Program-made: the position numbers and the translations under genes | Assembly (NCBI GenBank): GCA_010909725.1 | Contig: JAACMV010000011.1 | Location: forward strand, 868,001 to 932,000 | Source: Picochlorum sp. 'celeri' | Lineage: Eukaryota > Chlorophyta > Trebouxiophyceae | Reading direction: 5' to 3' | Length of the DNA stretch: 64,000 bases | In this document: positions 10,376 through 21,090 of the stretch, in pieces | Position numbering within the stretch: position 1 is the first letter of the stretch | Layout of the letters: each line of letters begins with the position of its first letter | Notes under the pieces: generated by a model | Told to the model about the DNA's origin: nothing | Databases searched by the model: none | Seen by the model: only the letters and a program-made list of their open reading frames with translations

Positions 10376-11797
10376 ATGCCTCCTGAACCTCGGATGGAGG
10401 CAAAGGGTTCGGTCTCAGGACGGTGTCAATTTTGTAACGCACAACTGTCTCTTGTAAAGCCGAATGGGAGGAATGACAGGGATACGGATGAACCTAATGG
10501 AATCATAGAATCACTGTTCACGGTGTTCGACAGAGAATGCCATCTGAGCGATGTAAATCCACCTAGTACGAGTGGAAGTAGTGGTAGCGGGGCAAAGAAG
10601 GACGTTGAGGTTGGAAGTGACGACGATTCGTTTGTTTTGCTGGATTCTCCACGCGAAGCATCTTCTTCTCATGCATCATGGTCAGTCGATGATGTAGCTG
10701 TCATGAATAAAGTGCTGGATGTGTGCAGCAGAGTGACAGGGATACAGCAGCCCTTGTGTGCAGATTGTTCCAATGATTTGTACAGAGAATTAGAGCAGGG
10801 AATTGAGGAGATGAGATTGTCGAAAGAGGCGTATGAGGTATTGTATAAAAAATTGTCTCAGCGAGTTGATGGCGTTGATGATGATGATGGAGAAGAGGAG
10901 AAACTTGCCCACGAGTTGGTGGCTTGGGAGTGCGTCCTTGTGTCTTGATTCTGGTTGCCATCATGTAGAGTGGCTTACGTAAAATGTATTATTGTCTGCA
11001 GACAAACCTGTCGTGATGCCGAGAAAGAGCTTGATATAGTTCATCGAGATATTGGACGGGCTACAGTAGCTAGAGAGCAGCTAGATTCTATTGAAAACAG
11101 ATATTGGCTTGCATTCAATACACTCATGCTGAACCTTCACGATGCAGCTGATCTGCGTGATGTGTTGCAATCCCAAATGGAAGCCTCGGAGACTGCGATT
11201 GAAAAACTTAGGCATACACATGTATTGAGTGAATTGTTCAAAATAGGCGTGGATGGACCCTTTGGTACCATATCAGGCCTGAGGCTTGGCAGTACACCAG
11301 AAACACCAGTGCAATGGTGGGAAATTAACAGTGCATGGGGGCAAGCTGTGATGCTCTTGGATATCATATCAAATTCTCTTGGACTGAAATTCAATAGGGG
11401 TCAAATAGTCTGGGAGCCACATGGGAGCTTTCCCAGAGTGCTTGAACGTGGCAGAGGCTATTCTGATTTGTATGGCCCAGTAAATAAAATATTATGCTTG
11501 GGATACGACCGGGCCCAGACCATCTTTGTCGATTGCCTCGGGGAAGTATCACACGTGCTCTCAGAACGAGGTGTTTGTAGAGAAGGAATGCCATTCGCCC
11601 TCAAATATCCCATCGACGGTGACAGGGTAGGAGGTAATTCTATACGATATGGTCTTGCCAGAGACAAGGCATGGACAAAAGCTCTCAAGTACATGCTGTA
11701 TAATCTCCAATCATGTCTTAAAGGGACGCTAGATTACATGGACTCGTGTGCCATCAATGTCTCGGGTCTTGCTCGAGAACAAACGTATTCATCATAA
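10376..11797 (+). CDS. ATG6: Beclin 1 / ATG6 autophagy protein
   Basis: Two exons: 10376-10929 and 11002-11797, with a 72-nt intron (GTGCGT to CTGCAG). The join restores Glu in a coiled coil. About 449 residues. The N-terminus has the two Cys pairs typical of Beclin, CQFCNAQL and CADCSNDLYRELE, flanking a disordered acidic Ser-rich stretch. A coiled coil follows, then the evolutionarily conserved (BARA) domain with FGTISGLRLGSTPETPVQW, EINSAWGQAVMLL and QWTKALKYML-like AWTKALKYML. ATG6 is a core subunit of the class III PI3-kinase complex with VPS34 and VPS15, used in autophagosome formation and endosomal sorting. The stop is 19 bp from the convergent unknown gene. Confidence 0.93.
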
Positions 11798-11816
11798 TGT
11801 AAATGTATATTTTGCA

Positions 11817-12551
11817 TCATGCAGCAAGCAAACTATCAATGCCATCATCTCCTCCCTGGGCATCATCATGTCCTCGTTTCTCGGTGTCCTCCTCTTGCTT
11901 TCTGCCGTACACATCAATACTAATATCTTGCTTGATGTTATCATCATCACGCACGATATTATCGAAATTCAGCACGCGCATATCCGTAGTATCGTAATTA
12001 AACGAAGACTTGACCATGCCCAAGGGAACAATATCCATGAGATCATCCACAGCACGTGGCCTCATCCATGTTCTCGCAGCAGCATCACAACGAGTTTCAT
12101 ACTCGTCGCAAAACACGCCATCATCAAATTCAGAGGGCAAAGTCTTTGATATGGCATCTTTGAGCAAGAGGCTAAACACATGAAGAAACGACGTCTTTGC
12201 CCCATGAGACATTGCTTCAAGGGAATTCGCACTGATAGGCTCAATAATTAGCCTATCTACGAGCTTTCCATCATCTGCCTTTTCAAAACAATGTGCCAAC
12301 CCTACGCAGAGGTATTGATCCTCAGGGGTGAGCCATTGCTCCCCATACAGCGCCGAAACCCTTACTTTTGACCCATTCATTGGCATTGCATGTGGTACAT
12401 ATGGAATCAGTGCTGTATATCGAGTGCTGGTCTGGGGTTGTAAAGGTTTTCCATGTTGGTATTCACGACGGCAGCCTCCACGAGATTGGCACGTTCCGAA
12501 AGCCAAAGGGTGGGTTTCAACCCGAGTCCCAAGCCTCTGAAATGGACCCAT
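11817..12551 (-). CDS. Unrecognised conserved-looking protein
   Basis: Single exon, 244 residues from the ATG at 12551. I do not recognise the family. The first 55 residues are Arg, Gly, Thr and Gln-rich with few acidic residues, as in an organelle targeting peptide. The core (TALIPYVPHAMPMNG, then EDQYLCVGLAHCFEKADDG, LVDRLIIEPISANSLEAM) looks like a folded domain with normal composition. The last 50 residues are Asp/Glu-rich and probably disordered. There is no membrane segment. It lies convergent with ATG6 and head-to-tail after the sulfotransferase. A plastid or mitochondrial location is only a guess from the N-terminus. Confidence 0.6.
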   Translation of the reverse strand: MGPFQRLGTRVETHPLAFGTCQSRGGCRREYQHGKPLQPQTSTRYTALIPYVPHAMPMNGSKVRVSALYGEQWLTPEDQYLCVGLAHCFEKADDGKLVDRLIIEPISANSLEAMSHGAKTSFLHVFSLLLKDAISKTLPSEFDDGVFCDEYETRCDAAARTWMRPRAVDDLMDIVPLGMVKSSFNYDTTDMRVLNFDNIVRDDDNIKQDISIDVYGRKQEEDTEKRGHDDAQGGDDGIDSLLAA

Positions 12552-12763
12552 TGTTAATTGTAAAGCATTAAATTATTGATATAAGTCCCATTCATACAGT
12601 ACAGGGCCAGTTATCATGCAAATGAAACATCAGCTTAATCCTCAATCAAATACGGCGGAGTCAGACAGCGTTGCAATGGATTTCAACTGAAAGAGTCCAA
12701 GGCATTTGACCTCTTCTGTATATCTCATGCGCTTGCTAATGGCTGGAGGGAAAAAACCTCTCT

Positions 12764-14703
12764 CTAAAGCTCTGTGGGATCATGCATTGGAGTCGTAGTC
12801 TGTCGTTGACTTGCCGATGATTGACCATCATATTTTGGCACTGGTTCCAGAATTCCAAGGCTGCGCTGTTTCTCAAGAGTTTCGTCGAATACTTTTGTTG
12901 CAATCTCAAGGAGTTTGTAGTCCATGGAATTGAGCTCTTGTATTCTCGCAATAACCCTCTTGTCTATTTTCCTACGAGCTCTAGAGTTGAACTGAAAGTC
13001 ATCTCCATCTTCGGTTCTCACCCTAGCAAATATGCTGGGCGATTTCTCTTTTTCACTCGTATATGACTGTGAAGAGCACTCTGCATAATTTGAACCCAGG
13101 GTGTGCTTCGAGAATATGGCATCCTCATCCCTCCATGCTAAGAATGCCTTTGTATTGGGGCCAAAAGCCTTGCCCTTGACAATATCAATGTTTTTCAAGA
13201 TTTCCATGTCATGTGTCATCATCTTGATATTATTCCGCAGAAGATCAACCAATCCCTTGACATTATTAATCTGTTCAAGAAATGGGCTATTCTTGGGTAT
13301 CTCTTGGAGGTCCTGACCCGGAGCATCATACGTTGCGAGCCACATGTCTTGTTGTTGCATGAGCTTGTGGAGGCGCTCCTCATTCTCCTTGAGCTGATGG
13401 GCTGCCTTGCCCTGCTCTTTTGTCATTTTATTCAACCTCCATCGTGCTTCTCTAAGAGACACTATCTTGTGTTCATCGCCCTCGATTGTAGAATTGTAGG
13501 TTATCTTCATATTCAAGTCAGGGATCTTATCTCTATCATCAAAAAAATACCACTTTATTGCAACCGACCTGTACACGGTATCATCCATCTTCTTACCAAG
13601 ACTTGCGGCCATCGACGCCACAGCATCGCTCAGCTTTGATTCTAGACCTGCATGGGGAATCTGCTTCAATTTCTCTGTTGCAAGATCAAAGAGTCTGTTT
13701 CTTGAAGCGTCATCATGCATGAAGCATGCCCTCAACGCTCCAGCCTCGTCCCAAGATGATGTGTTTGAAATACCAAGAATCTGGAAAATATGTCCATTAT
13801 GGACAAGGTCGGAGGCTTCTTGAGTCTCAATCCACTCCTCGAGGGGCATTGCCAACTCATTGTCATAAGGAGTCTGTATGTGTTTTGGTGGTGGAAGGAG
13901 GTCATCCTTGATGGATTCATTTGTGACATGATCAGTAGGGAGTTTCTGGTCTGATTTGGAATCAGCCTTGGTCTCATCTCGAGATACTGTTCCAACGGTT
14001 GAATCGTTCTGCAACCGTTTAAGAATGGAATCTCGAGCAGAGGGGACCAAATATCTCCAAGGCCACACATCATACGATTTGATCTCAGGCATGCTATCAA
14101 TCCTTTCATCTACGCCATCAAGCATGTTTGAGGCCGTCTGAATAGAAAATTCATATGCACTAATAACCCGCTGCACTGGGTCTCTTAGCTGAGTCACCAC
14201 CAGCACATTGTCCTTATCAGGGACTTCCTGCAGACAGGAATACAACATCTTCTTCTTTCACAAACTCTATGGCAAGGCCTTTATCGCAATCTCGCAGACA
14301 CAACTCATCTGTGGAGAAGAATACAACGTACATCAAGAAAGCTAAGGTCATCGTGGCTGGCAAAGTATCTGCAACCATCGATACTCTGCCTGTATCTCTC
14401 CCTTGTGTCATAGCCAGGGATGCATCGTTCAGAAGGTTTCATTCCAGGACTGATGAAACACGTCCCGTAGGTTTTCCCTGCAGTTCTAGGAACATGTAGG
14501 AAAAACACAAACGGGTCTTTGGGCTTGCCTTTTACTGGAGACACGCGTATTGCTCGATACTTGGCCTCAAAATCTGTCACGAGCTTTGAACAAGACTCTG
14601 GCACACGTAACGACGAGGCATCCGCCCCAACGTGTACTGCAGAGTGCAGGATGAGGAGTATCACGAAAAAATAACAATAATTATAACCACAAAAAGATGA
14701 CAT
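12764..14703 (-). CDS. Membrane-anchored sulfotransferase-like protein
   Basis: Two exons: 14703-14332 and 14227-12764, with a 104-nt intron (GTACGT to CTGCAG, phase 0). About 611 residues. An N-terminal hydrophobic segment (residues 10-25) acts as signal anchor, pointing to the Golgi lumen. The PAPS 5'-phosphosulfate loop reads FFLHVPRTAGKT (residues 67-78) and the 3'-phosphate loop VVTQLRDPVQRVISAYEF (about 134-151). Both are standard for carbohydrate or tyrosylprotein sulfotransferases. Two Cys in exon 1 and others suggest luminal disulfides. The C-terminal 300 residues are charged and include a coiled-coil-like stretch (LRNNIKMMTHDMEILKN), beyond the usual catalytic core. Acceptor substrate (polysaccharide or protein) is unknown. 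I start at 14703 because upstream in-frame codons lack ATG. Confidence 0.82.
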
Positions 14704-15231
14704 CTTCCTGGGCTGACTGCTGATACTCCGCCAAGTTCGTGCAAACAAAACGTGGACTGTATGAAAACCCCACCAAGGCTGCTCAACACAGCAACGAAAG
14801 AATCTTCGACTCCTAGTCCTAGTTTTGTGATACTCGGAGAAATAGCTTGATTTCTTCTCCTTGCATCACTCTGGATGTTTGCATTTTGACCATCACATGG
14901 GTTGTACGTTCGCCTCTGCAGGTGATTATCTCAGTATTGGATCTTCAACAACATGAGGGGTACCGGTATGCATACGATACGGTAAACATGATACTACAAA
15001 TTGTGTCAACATCTGCTCTATAAGTGGTGCTTACAAAGCTTTCTGATACCGATAAAGGCATCTGCGGCGAGTTTGGTTGTTCCCTGCCTTGGCCAAGAAA
15101 GCCTTCCTTCGGAAGGCGCCTAAATTTGGGTGAGGTGGATAGGCAGGATAGGCTTTCGGATTGTGACATGTGTTCGGGCCACAAATGCCCTCAATTGCCA
15201 TCGAAAAAGCATTAAATAAAATTTTATAGAG
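14704..15231. other. Divergent intergenic region, sulfotransferase / HemE
   Basis: About 530 bp between divergent genes. It contains a perfect 7-bp stem with a 3-nt loop at 15100-15116 (GCCTTCC, TTC, GGAAGGC) close to GCCTTGGCCAAG. I see no gene in it. AT-rich sequence just before 15232 (TTAAATAAAATTTTATAGAG) may be the HemE core promoter or 5' leader. Confidence 0.45.
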
Positions 15232-16456
15232 ATGATGATTTCATTGGGTAGCACCATTGCTCGAAAGAGCTCCTGTAAAGTTGGAAGACCAAGCCAACGC
15301 AATGCGACAATCTGCGCGGCTGTTCAGGATCCACTCTTGCTGCGAGTTGCTCGAGGAGAGGGTATGTGATACAGCAATATTTATTTACTTTGGTCGTTCC
15401 TGATCGTTCGTCGACACTCATGCAGAGGCTGAGAGGACTCCAGTCTGGCTTATGAGGCAAGCTGGTCGCTATATGGCTGATTTTAGGAAATTTTCAGACC
15501 GTATTCCATTCAGAGAGAGATCAGAAACTGCCAGTATTGCAGTGGAGTTGTCCATGCAGCCATGGAATGCATTCAAACCGGACGGAGTGATTATGTTTTC
15601 TGATATCTTGACGCCTCTTCCAGCCATGGGTGTGGAGTTTGATGTTGTCAAAGGAACAGGTCCGGTGATTGCTGATCCAATCAAGCACACTGATGATTTG
15701 TCTCGTCTTATTCCATTGGACGATCCTGCTTCAAGCCTTCCTTTTGTGGGAGAGACGTTGAGAACATTGCGTGGTGAGGTTGACAATCAAGCCACTGTGT
15801 TGGGATTCATTGGGACTCCATGGACCCTTGCTGCTTATGCGATCGAAGGAAAAGCAGATCGACATTGCACAAAAACGAAAAGAATGATGATGAATAATCC
15901 AGCACTTTTACATTCCGTATTGAATCATCTGGCTGATAATTTGGCAGATTATGTGTGTTATCAGATTGAGTCAGGTGCTCAAGTGGTTCAATTGTTTGAC
16001 TCATGGGCGCACCATCTGTCTCCGGAGCAGTTTGCAGAGTTTAGCATGCCATATGCAGAGAAGATTATTAAGAGTGTGAAAGCAAGATATCCAGACACGC
16101 CATTGATCTTCCATGCCAATGGAGGCACAGGAAAGTTCAGTCAAATGGAGTCATGCTCAAGTGATGTTTTGGGCCTGGACTGGTCGTGCACCATGGGCGA
16201 TGCTCGCGCTCATTATGGTCCAAAGCGCGTACTTCAAGGTAATGTGGACCCAATGGTTTTATTCGGCAGCGAGGATGTGATCCGAGAGAATGTCACACGT
16301 TGTCTGCTCCAAGGTGGCAAGAACCATCACATTCTCAACGTTGGACATGGTGTAGTACAAAAGACTCCGGAGGAAAATGTAGGCTATTTCTGTCAATTGG
16401 CAAGAGAATCTGCATCAATACATTCCATGACCTCCAAAGAAGCAGCGACTGTGTAA
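15232..16456 (+). CDS. HEME: Uroporphyrinogen III decarboxylase
   Basis: Two exons: 15232-15361 and 15426-16456, with a 64-nt intron (GTATGT to ATGCAG). The join gives LLLRVARGEEAERTPVWLMR, the family N-terminus. About 386 residues. LMRQAGRYM and FRERSE bind the substrate propionates, MFSDILTPL carries the catalytic Asp, and GFIGTPWTLAAY and HANGG are further signatures. The enzyme makes coproporphyrinogen III in tetrapyrrole (chlorophyll and haem) synthesis. The first 30 or so residues are basic and Ser-rich, consistent with a short plastid transit peptide. I start at the first of two adjacent in-frame ATG/ATT codons at 15232, since no stop intervenes. It is followed 200 bp later by DXR on the same strand. 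Confidence 0.95.
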
Positions 16457-16569
16457 AACTCATGCATTGATGCTGTTCATAGCAAACGGAAGCATTCAAA
16501 AGGAAGGATGCCCTTATCTTATCCTTCAATGTCGACACAGATGCCGCGAGATTTGGACCGCTTTTGCAC

Positions 16570-16580
16570 TATATATTTTA
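16570..16580 (+). promoter_or_regulatory. TATA-like element upstream of DXR
   Basis: TATATATTTTA lies about 75-85 bp upstream of the DXR start codon in the short gap after HemE. Position and composition suit a TATA box, but AT-rich runs are common in these gaps, so this is a weak call. Confidence 0.35.
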
Positions 16581-16654
16581 TTTATATATATTGTGTGAGT
16601 AATCACAGACAGTCATCTGATATCGACACGAAAGTACGTTTTTCGGTCACCACC

Positions 16655-18140
16655 ATGCTATCTGCAACCCACACAGCACTGGCGAATCAGCTTGGATCAA
16701 GTCGGCCGATGAGGACTGGAAAGCACTCATCTCGTTCTAAAACTGTGGTTCGATGCGCTGCACCTTCCCCTGCCTGGCCAGGGCGTGCTGTTGTTCCTGA
16801 GAAGACTGCAACTAGAGATGGACCAAAGGTACGTGGTACATTGTGGATATCGATGGAGCATACGAATATGTATCTCTCACGTTGAGTAATTAATGCCTCC
16901 ATGACACAGATCATGCTACAAATTTGAAATCACTTGCTCAGCCATGCTTGTGTGTGCACTTGTGCAGAAATTCTCGCTGTTGGGATCCACTGGATCTATT
17001 GGAACACAGACATTGGAAATCGTAGAAGAACATCCAGACAAATTCGAGGTGACAGCTTTGTCTGCTGGATCTAATGTTGATCTTCTGTCTGAACAGATTC
17101 TCAAGTTCAAACCAAAGCTGGTCTCTGTAAGAGATCCAGAGTCAATTCCAAAGCTCAAAGAGCAGCTGAAGGGCATGAGTGACATGCCAGAGATTCTCTG
17201 TGGAGATGAGGGTATTGTCGAGGTTGCCAGATACTCTGATACTGATGCATGCGTGACTGGTATTGTTGGGTGTGCTGGTCTGAAGCCAACAGTCGCTGCG
17301 ATTGAGGCTGGAAAAGACATCTGCTTGGCAAATAAAGAGACACTGATTGCTGGAGGACCATATGTGTTGCCACTTGCAGAAAAGCATGGGGTCAAGATTC
17401 TGCCAGCAGACTCTGAGCACTCTGCCATTTTCCAGTGCATTCAAGGCTTGCCTGAGAATGGCATGCGACGTATCATTCTTACTGCTTCTGGTGGCGCATT
17501 CAGAGATTTCGAGGTGGAGAGGCTCAAGACAGTGACAGTTGCTGATGCACTGAAGCACCCCAATTGGTCCATGGGTAGAAAGATCACCGTTGACTCTGCA
17601 ACCCTCATGAACAAGGGTCTTGAAGTCATTGAGGCACATTACCTCTTTGGTGCATCGTATGATAATATTGATATTGTCATCCATCCACAGTCCATTATTC
17701 ATTCCATGGTTGAGACTGCAGACTCGTCTGTGTTGGCACAACTTGGCTGGCCAGACATGAAGCTCCCAATCATCTACACCATGTCATGGCCAGAGCGAGT
17801 ATATTGCTCAGAAGAGACATGGCCACGACTTGATTTCGTAAAGATGGGAGACCTGACATTCAGAAAGCCAGATCATGCAAAGTATCCTTCCATGGAACTT
17901 GCCTATGCTGCAGGAAGAGCTGGTGGAACCATGACTGGAGTATTGTCTGCAGCAAATGAGCAAGCAGTGGAATTCTTCTTGGATGAGAAGATTGGATACT
18001 TGGATATTATGAGAGAGGTTGAGGCCGCATGCGAAGCCCACAAGGCAGAATTTGTGGAGACACCAAGCTATGAAGAAATCATCCACTATGACCAATGGGC
18101 AAGAGATTTTGTGAAGGAGCATGTCCTTGCATCAGTATGA
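16655..18140 (+). CDS. DXR: 1-deoxy-D-xylulose 5-phosphate reductoisomerase
   Basis: Two exons: 16655-16828 and 16968-18140, with a 139-nt intron (GTACGT to GTGCAG, phase 0). About 448 residues. Exon 1 encodes a Ser/Arg-rich plastid transit peptide ending in the plant-type [11 protein letters not shown]. Exon 2 opens with the NADPH-binding [69 protein letters not shown] and [20 protein letters not shown] carry the metal and DXP ligands. It catalyses the committed step of the plastid MEP pathway, supplying isoprenoid precursors for tocopherol, carotenoids and chlorophyll side chains. Very close to land-plant DXR throughout. TGTAA follows the stop at 18191. Confidence 0.97.
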
Positions 18141-18347
18141 AATCATCCCATACGAATATACAGAAGTAAAAAATTATAGATCTTATCGCGTGTAATGAAT
18201 AGTTCCTTGCTCTATCAAAGTTCATTTCTTTGAATTACTAGTCTTCATAGTGGTACAAGTACCACCTGCATATGCAGAGCATTTTCCCTGTGAAGTGATC
18301 TGTGTTCTCGATCTAACCAATGCCCAAAGACGATTCTGCGCAGAGTA

Positions 18348-18407
18348 CACGTGCACGATCCAGAGTCGCAGATCTTCGAGCCACGTGCACTTGACTAATG
18401 TCACGTG
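18348..18407. promoter_or_regulatory. Three CACGTG G-box motifs
   Basis: Perfect palindromic CACGTG occurs at 18348-18353, 18382-18387 and 18402-18407, within 60 bp and 190-245 bp upstream of the kelch start codon. In plants the G-box binds bZIP and bHLH factors that respond to light, ABA or stress. The binding factor here is unknown. Confidence 0.55.
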
Positions 18408-18508
18408 ACAAGGCAATCAACTGATGGCGCATGCTGCTCAAGTCTTCATTCTTCGAACGCAAGAATCACTGTTCTCTACTGATTCCCTTGCAGGAATTCC
18501 ATAATTTT

Positions 18509-18517
18509 TATATATAG
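18509..18517 (+). promoter_or_regulatory. TATA-like element of kelch gene
   Basis: TATATATAG lies 77 bp upstream of the ATG at 18594 and about 100 bp downstream of the G-box cluster, a normal core-promoter arrangement. Confidence 0.45.
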
Positions 18518-18593
18518 AAAACCCATCATTAATAACCCCATAGCAAAGCGTCCAAAGATCTTGGTGCGAGAAACGAAAGAAGGAAAAAACGAC

Positions 18594-19604
18594 ATGCCAG
18601 TGTGGAAATCTTGCCCGCAGCAAGGCGATGTTCCGATATCCCGCTCATCGCACACAATTGCATGCGTAAATAATAACGAAACATGTGTTGTGTTCGGTGG
18701 AGAGCATGTCCCACGAGAACCAGTGAAAAACGACACCTATTTGTATGACATGTCCACAGGAGTTTGGAAAAAGATTGTCTCATCCACTGCGCCTTCTGAG
18801 CGGTTAGGGCACGTCGCTGTATCGACATCTTCAACGACAATGTTTCTTCATGGGGGGAGATCTCAAGTTAACGAATCATCAACCCTTAGTGACTTGTATT
18901 CATTTGATGTGCCTACAGGCTCATGGCACGTGAAACAGCCTACTGGAAAGGTTCCTGCCTCAAGGAATTACCACGCAAGCTGCACTACTGGAAATGATAC
19001 GCTGTATATTTTTGGTGGATGCGGCAACGAGGGACGACTCGCAGATCTATGGCGATATGATGTTCGGTCAGGCATGTGGGATGAGCTGTGTCCTTCAACA
19101 ATGGCTGGCCGTGGAGGAGCTGGCCTCGTTGCTGTGAACGACACAGAGTTGTACGTCGTGGGAGGATTCACTGGAGCAGAAAGTGGAGATATATATCGAT
19201 TCGATATCGCACAGAATCAATGGGAGGCCCTGGAGATCAAACAGCCACCAGAGGACAAGGCACATGGCAGGAGTTTCACACCTAGAAGTGTCTTTGGAAA
19301 AGCAACTCACGCGTCTCCATCATGCTGTGCACACAGCGGTCACGTGATTATCTTCGGTGGAGAGGTGGATCCTTCTGATCAAGGCCACGCAGGAGCAGGA
19401 TTGTTTGACAATACAACATTCTGCTTGGACACCAAGGCACGCGCCTGGGATGTGCTCACTGGTGATACAGCCACAGGTCCATCTCCTCGAGGATGGGCAG
19501 CAAGCTGTGGCTGTGACCAAGGTATACTCGTTCACGGAGGCATTGATGCCACCAACACCCGCCTGGATGATTTCTTCATCCTGGACATGCATGCATCCAA
19601 TTGA
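18594..19604 (+). CDS. Kelch protein, nitrile-specifier-like
   Basis: Single exon, 336 residues from the ATG at 18594. At least five kelch blades can be seen, including TCVVFGGEHV, TLYIFGGCGNEGRLADLWRY, ELYVVGGFTGAESGDIYRFD, HVIIFGGEVDPSDQ and ILVHGGIDATNTRLDDFFIL. The wording, including ARGGAGL-like GRGGAGLVAVN, ARSFHS-like and SPRGWAASCG, is that of the NSP/ESP/TFP specifier group and its widespread ancestral relatives in plants and fungi. In specifiers an Fe(II) site uses E, D and H in ExxxDxxxH. Here the segment reads EVDPSDQGH, with the Asp shifted by one. Glucosinolates are not expected in algae, so its role is open. Confidence 0.82.
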   Translation: MPVWKSCPQQGDVPISRSSHTIACVNNNETCVVFGGEHVPREPVKNDTYLYDMSTGVWKKIVSSTAPSERLGHVAVSTSSTTMFLHGGRSQVNESSTLSDLYSFDVPTGSWHVKQPTGKVPASRNYHASCTTGNDTLYIFGGCGNEGRLADLWRYDVRSGMWDELCPSTMAGRGGAGLVAVNDTELYVVGGFTGAESGDIYRFDIAQNQWEALEIKQPPEDKAHGRSFTPRSVFGKATHASPSCCAHSGHVIIFGGEVDPSDQGHAGAGLFDNTTFCLDTKARAWDVLTGDTATGPSPRGWAASCGCDQGILVHGGIDATNTRLDDFFILDMHASN

Positions 19605-19756
19605 TCCAAGTATGATGTCATCATCATCAGATGTGCAAAGGAATCTACCCACATGGCGGGTGTGTTGCAGAACCCATTCCGATATCCAATTTTCTACATA
19701 GAATTGATGTAATTTTTAGATTGATCCATGCTTTCCCGGCGATAACGAGAGCGGTC

Positions 19757-21052
19757 ATGTCGTCCTTCAAAAAAACATGGAATCGCAACCCTCTAGCGGA
19801 AAGTACCCGATACGAAGCGATCAGCAGTCTAGGTGAAGGTACATATAGATATTGAATAAAGATTGAGTCTTTACATGGGATAATCGGAGTGGGTTTGATG
19901 CAGGAACATTCGGTGCGGTGTATCATGCTCGAAACGTCGACACAGGTGGGTGGTTTACTGTTTCTCAAAAACAGCGTATGAATAATACCATCATGGTGAT
20001 GTCTTGTTTAGGTGAGGAGGTGGCTATCAAGTTGATTTCGCTAGGCGATCGGTTTTATCGCAAGTATGTTGAGCGAGAGATTTTAAACCATAGACAGCTG
20101 ATGCACCCACACATTGTAGCATTCAAAGAGGTATTTGTCACATCCAAGGTATGTACAACTCATTATTTGCATTGCATACCCTTTGATTACTCTAATAATC
20201 ATATACATGCAGCATTTGGCAATCGTTATGGAATATGTGGGTGGTGGGAATCTACAAACCTGGGTTGAAAAACACCGTTCATTGCCTGAATGGCAAGCAC
20301 GCTGCTTTTTTCAGCAGCTCATACTAGCTCTTCATTACAGTCACAAATCTTTAGGGATTGCTCATAGGGATATTAAACTCGGAAACATTCTCCTCAATGA
20401 TAAATACCAGGTCCCTATTTTAAAACTGTGTGACTTTGGGTATTCCAAGAATAGTTGGCAGGGGTCTCTTCCAAAGACTCGAGTAGGCACAGCAGCATAT
20501 ATATCCCCAGAAGTTGCGAGGGCGAATGTATCAACAGTTCAATACGATACGGAGAAGGCGGATGTATGGAGTTCGGCCGTCACTCTGTATTGCATGCTTG
20601 CTGGCAGGTATCCTTTCACAGACAATGGCAAGGTCCCTCAGCTGCACACCATCAAGGCACTCACGGATCAGCACGTCGACGAGGCGTTAGAGCTTCTCTC
20701 GGAAGCATCTCCGGGGTGTAAAGAGTTATTGCGTGAGATGCTTCGAATCCGCCCAGAGGAGAGAATCTCATTGGATGGCATCATGGCCAATCAATGGTAT
20801 ATGCAATACCTACCAGACATCTCAAACATGGTGTCTCGATCCGCCTCCCATCTTCAATCAGACGAGGAAATCCTTCGCGTGTTAGAAGACGCGGAGAAAA
20901 ACTCAAAACACATCTCAGATGCTGTCAAGGCGAACACAGAGTTTGATGATGAAGCAGCCATGCAAGTCGCTGATGAAATCTTGCAAGACTTGGATGATGA
21001 GGATGCAACAGAGACCAACATGCGTGACGATGACACGCTCATTCCAACTTGA
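19757..21052 (+). CDS. SnRK2-like Ser/Thr protein kinase
   Basis: Four exons: 19757-19838, 19904-19945, 20012-20148 and 20213-21052. Introns are 65, 66 and 64 nt (donors GTACAT, GTGGGT, GTATGT). 366 residues. The joins rebuild the glycine-rich loop LGEGTFGAVYHAR and the catalytic lysine segment EEVAIKLISLG. HRDIKLGNILL, DFGYSK and GTAAYISPEV complete an active kinase. The activation-loop wording SKNSWQGSLPKTRVGTAAYI matches SnRK2 (SK-S-LHSQPKSTVGTPAYI), and the tail is Asp/Glu-rich (EILQDLDDEDA) as in SnRK2. Plant SnRK2s mediate osmotic and ABA signalling; in algae they answer nutrient and osmotic stress. Convergent with RPA12, 38 bp apart. Confidence 0.9.
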
Positions 21053-21090
21053 TAGACATGATAATATTACATAGCTAAAAAAAGTACGTA

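Larger units (their letters stand above)
18141..18593. other. Intergenic region, DXR / kelch gene
   Basis: About 450 bp holding the DXR 3' end (TGTAA at 18191) and the kelch promoter. The notable content is three CACGTG hexamers and a TATA-like element, listed separately. No gene is visible. Confidence 0.5.

Noticed and set aside
15024..15215. Plus-strand 63-codon frame before HemE
   Set aside because: No ATG at its start, no family resemblance, and it lies in a promoter-type gap.
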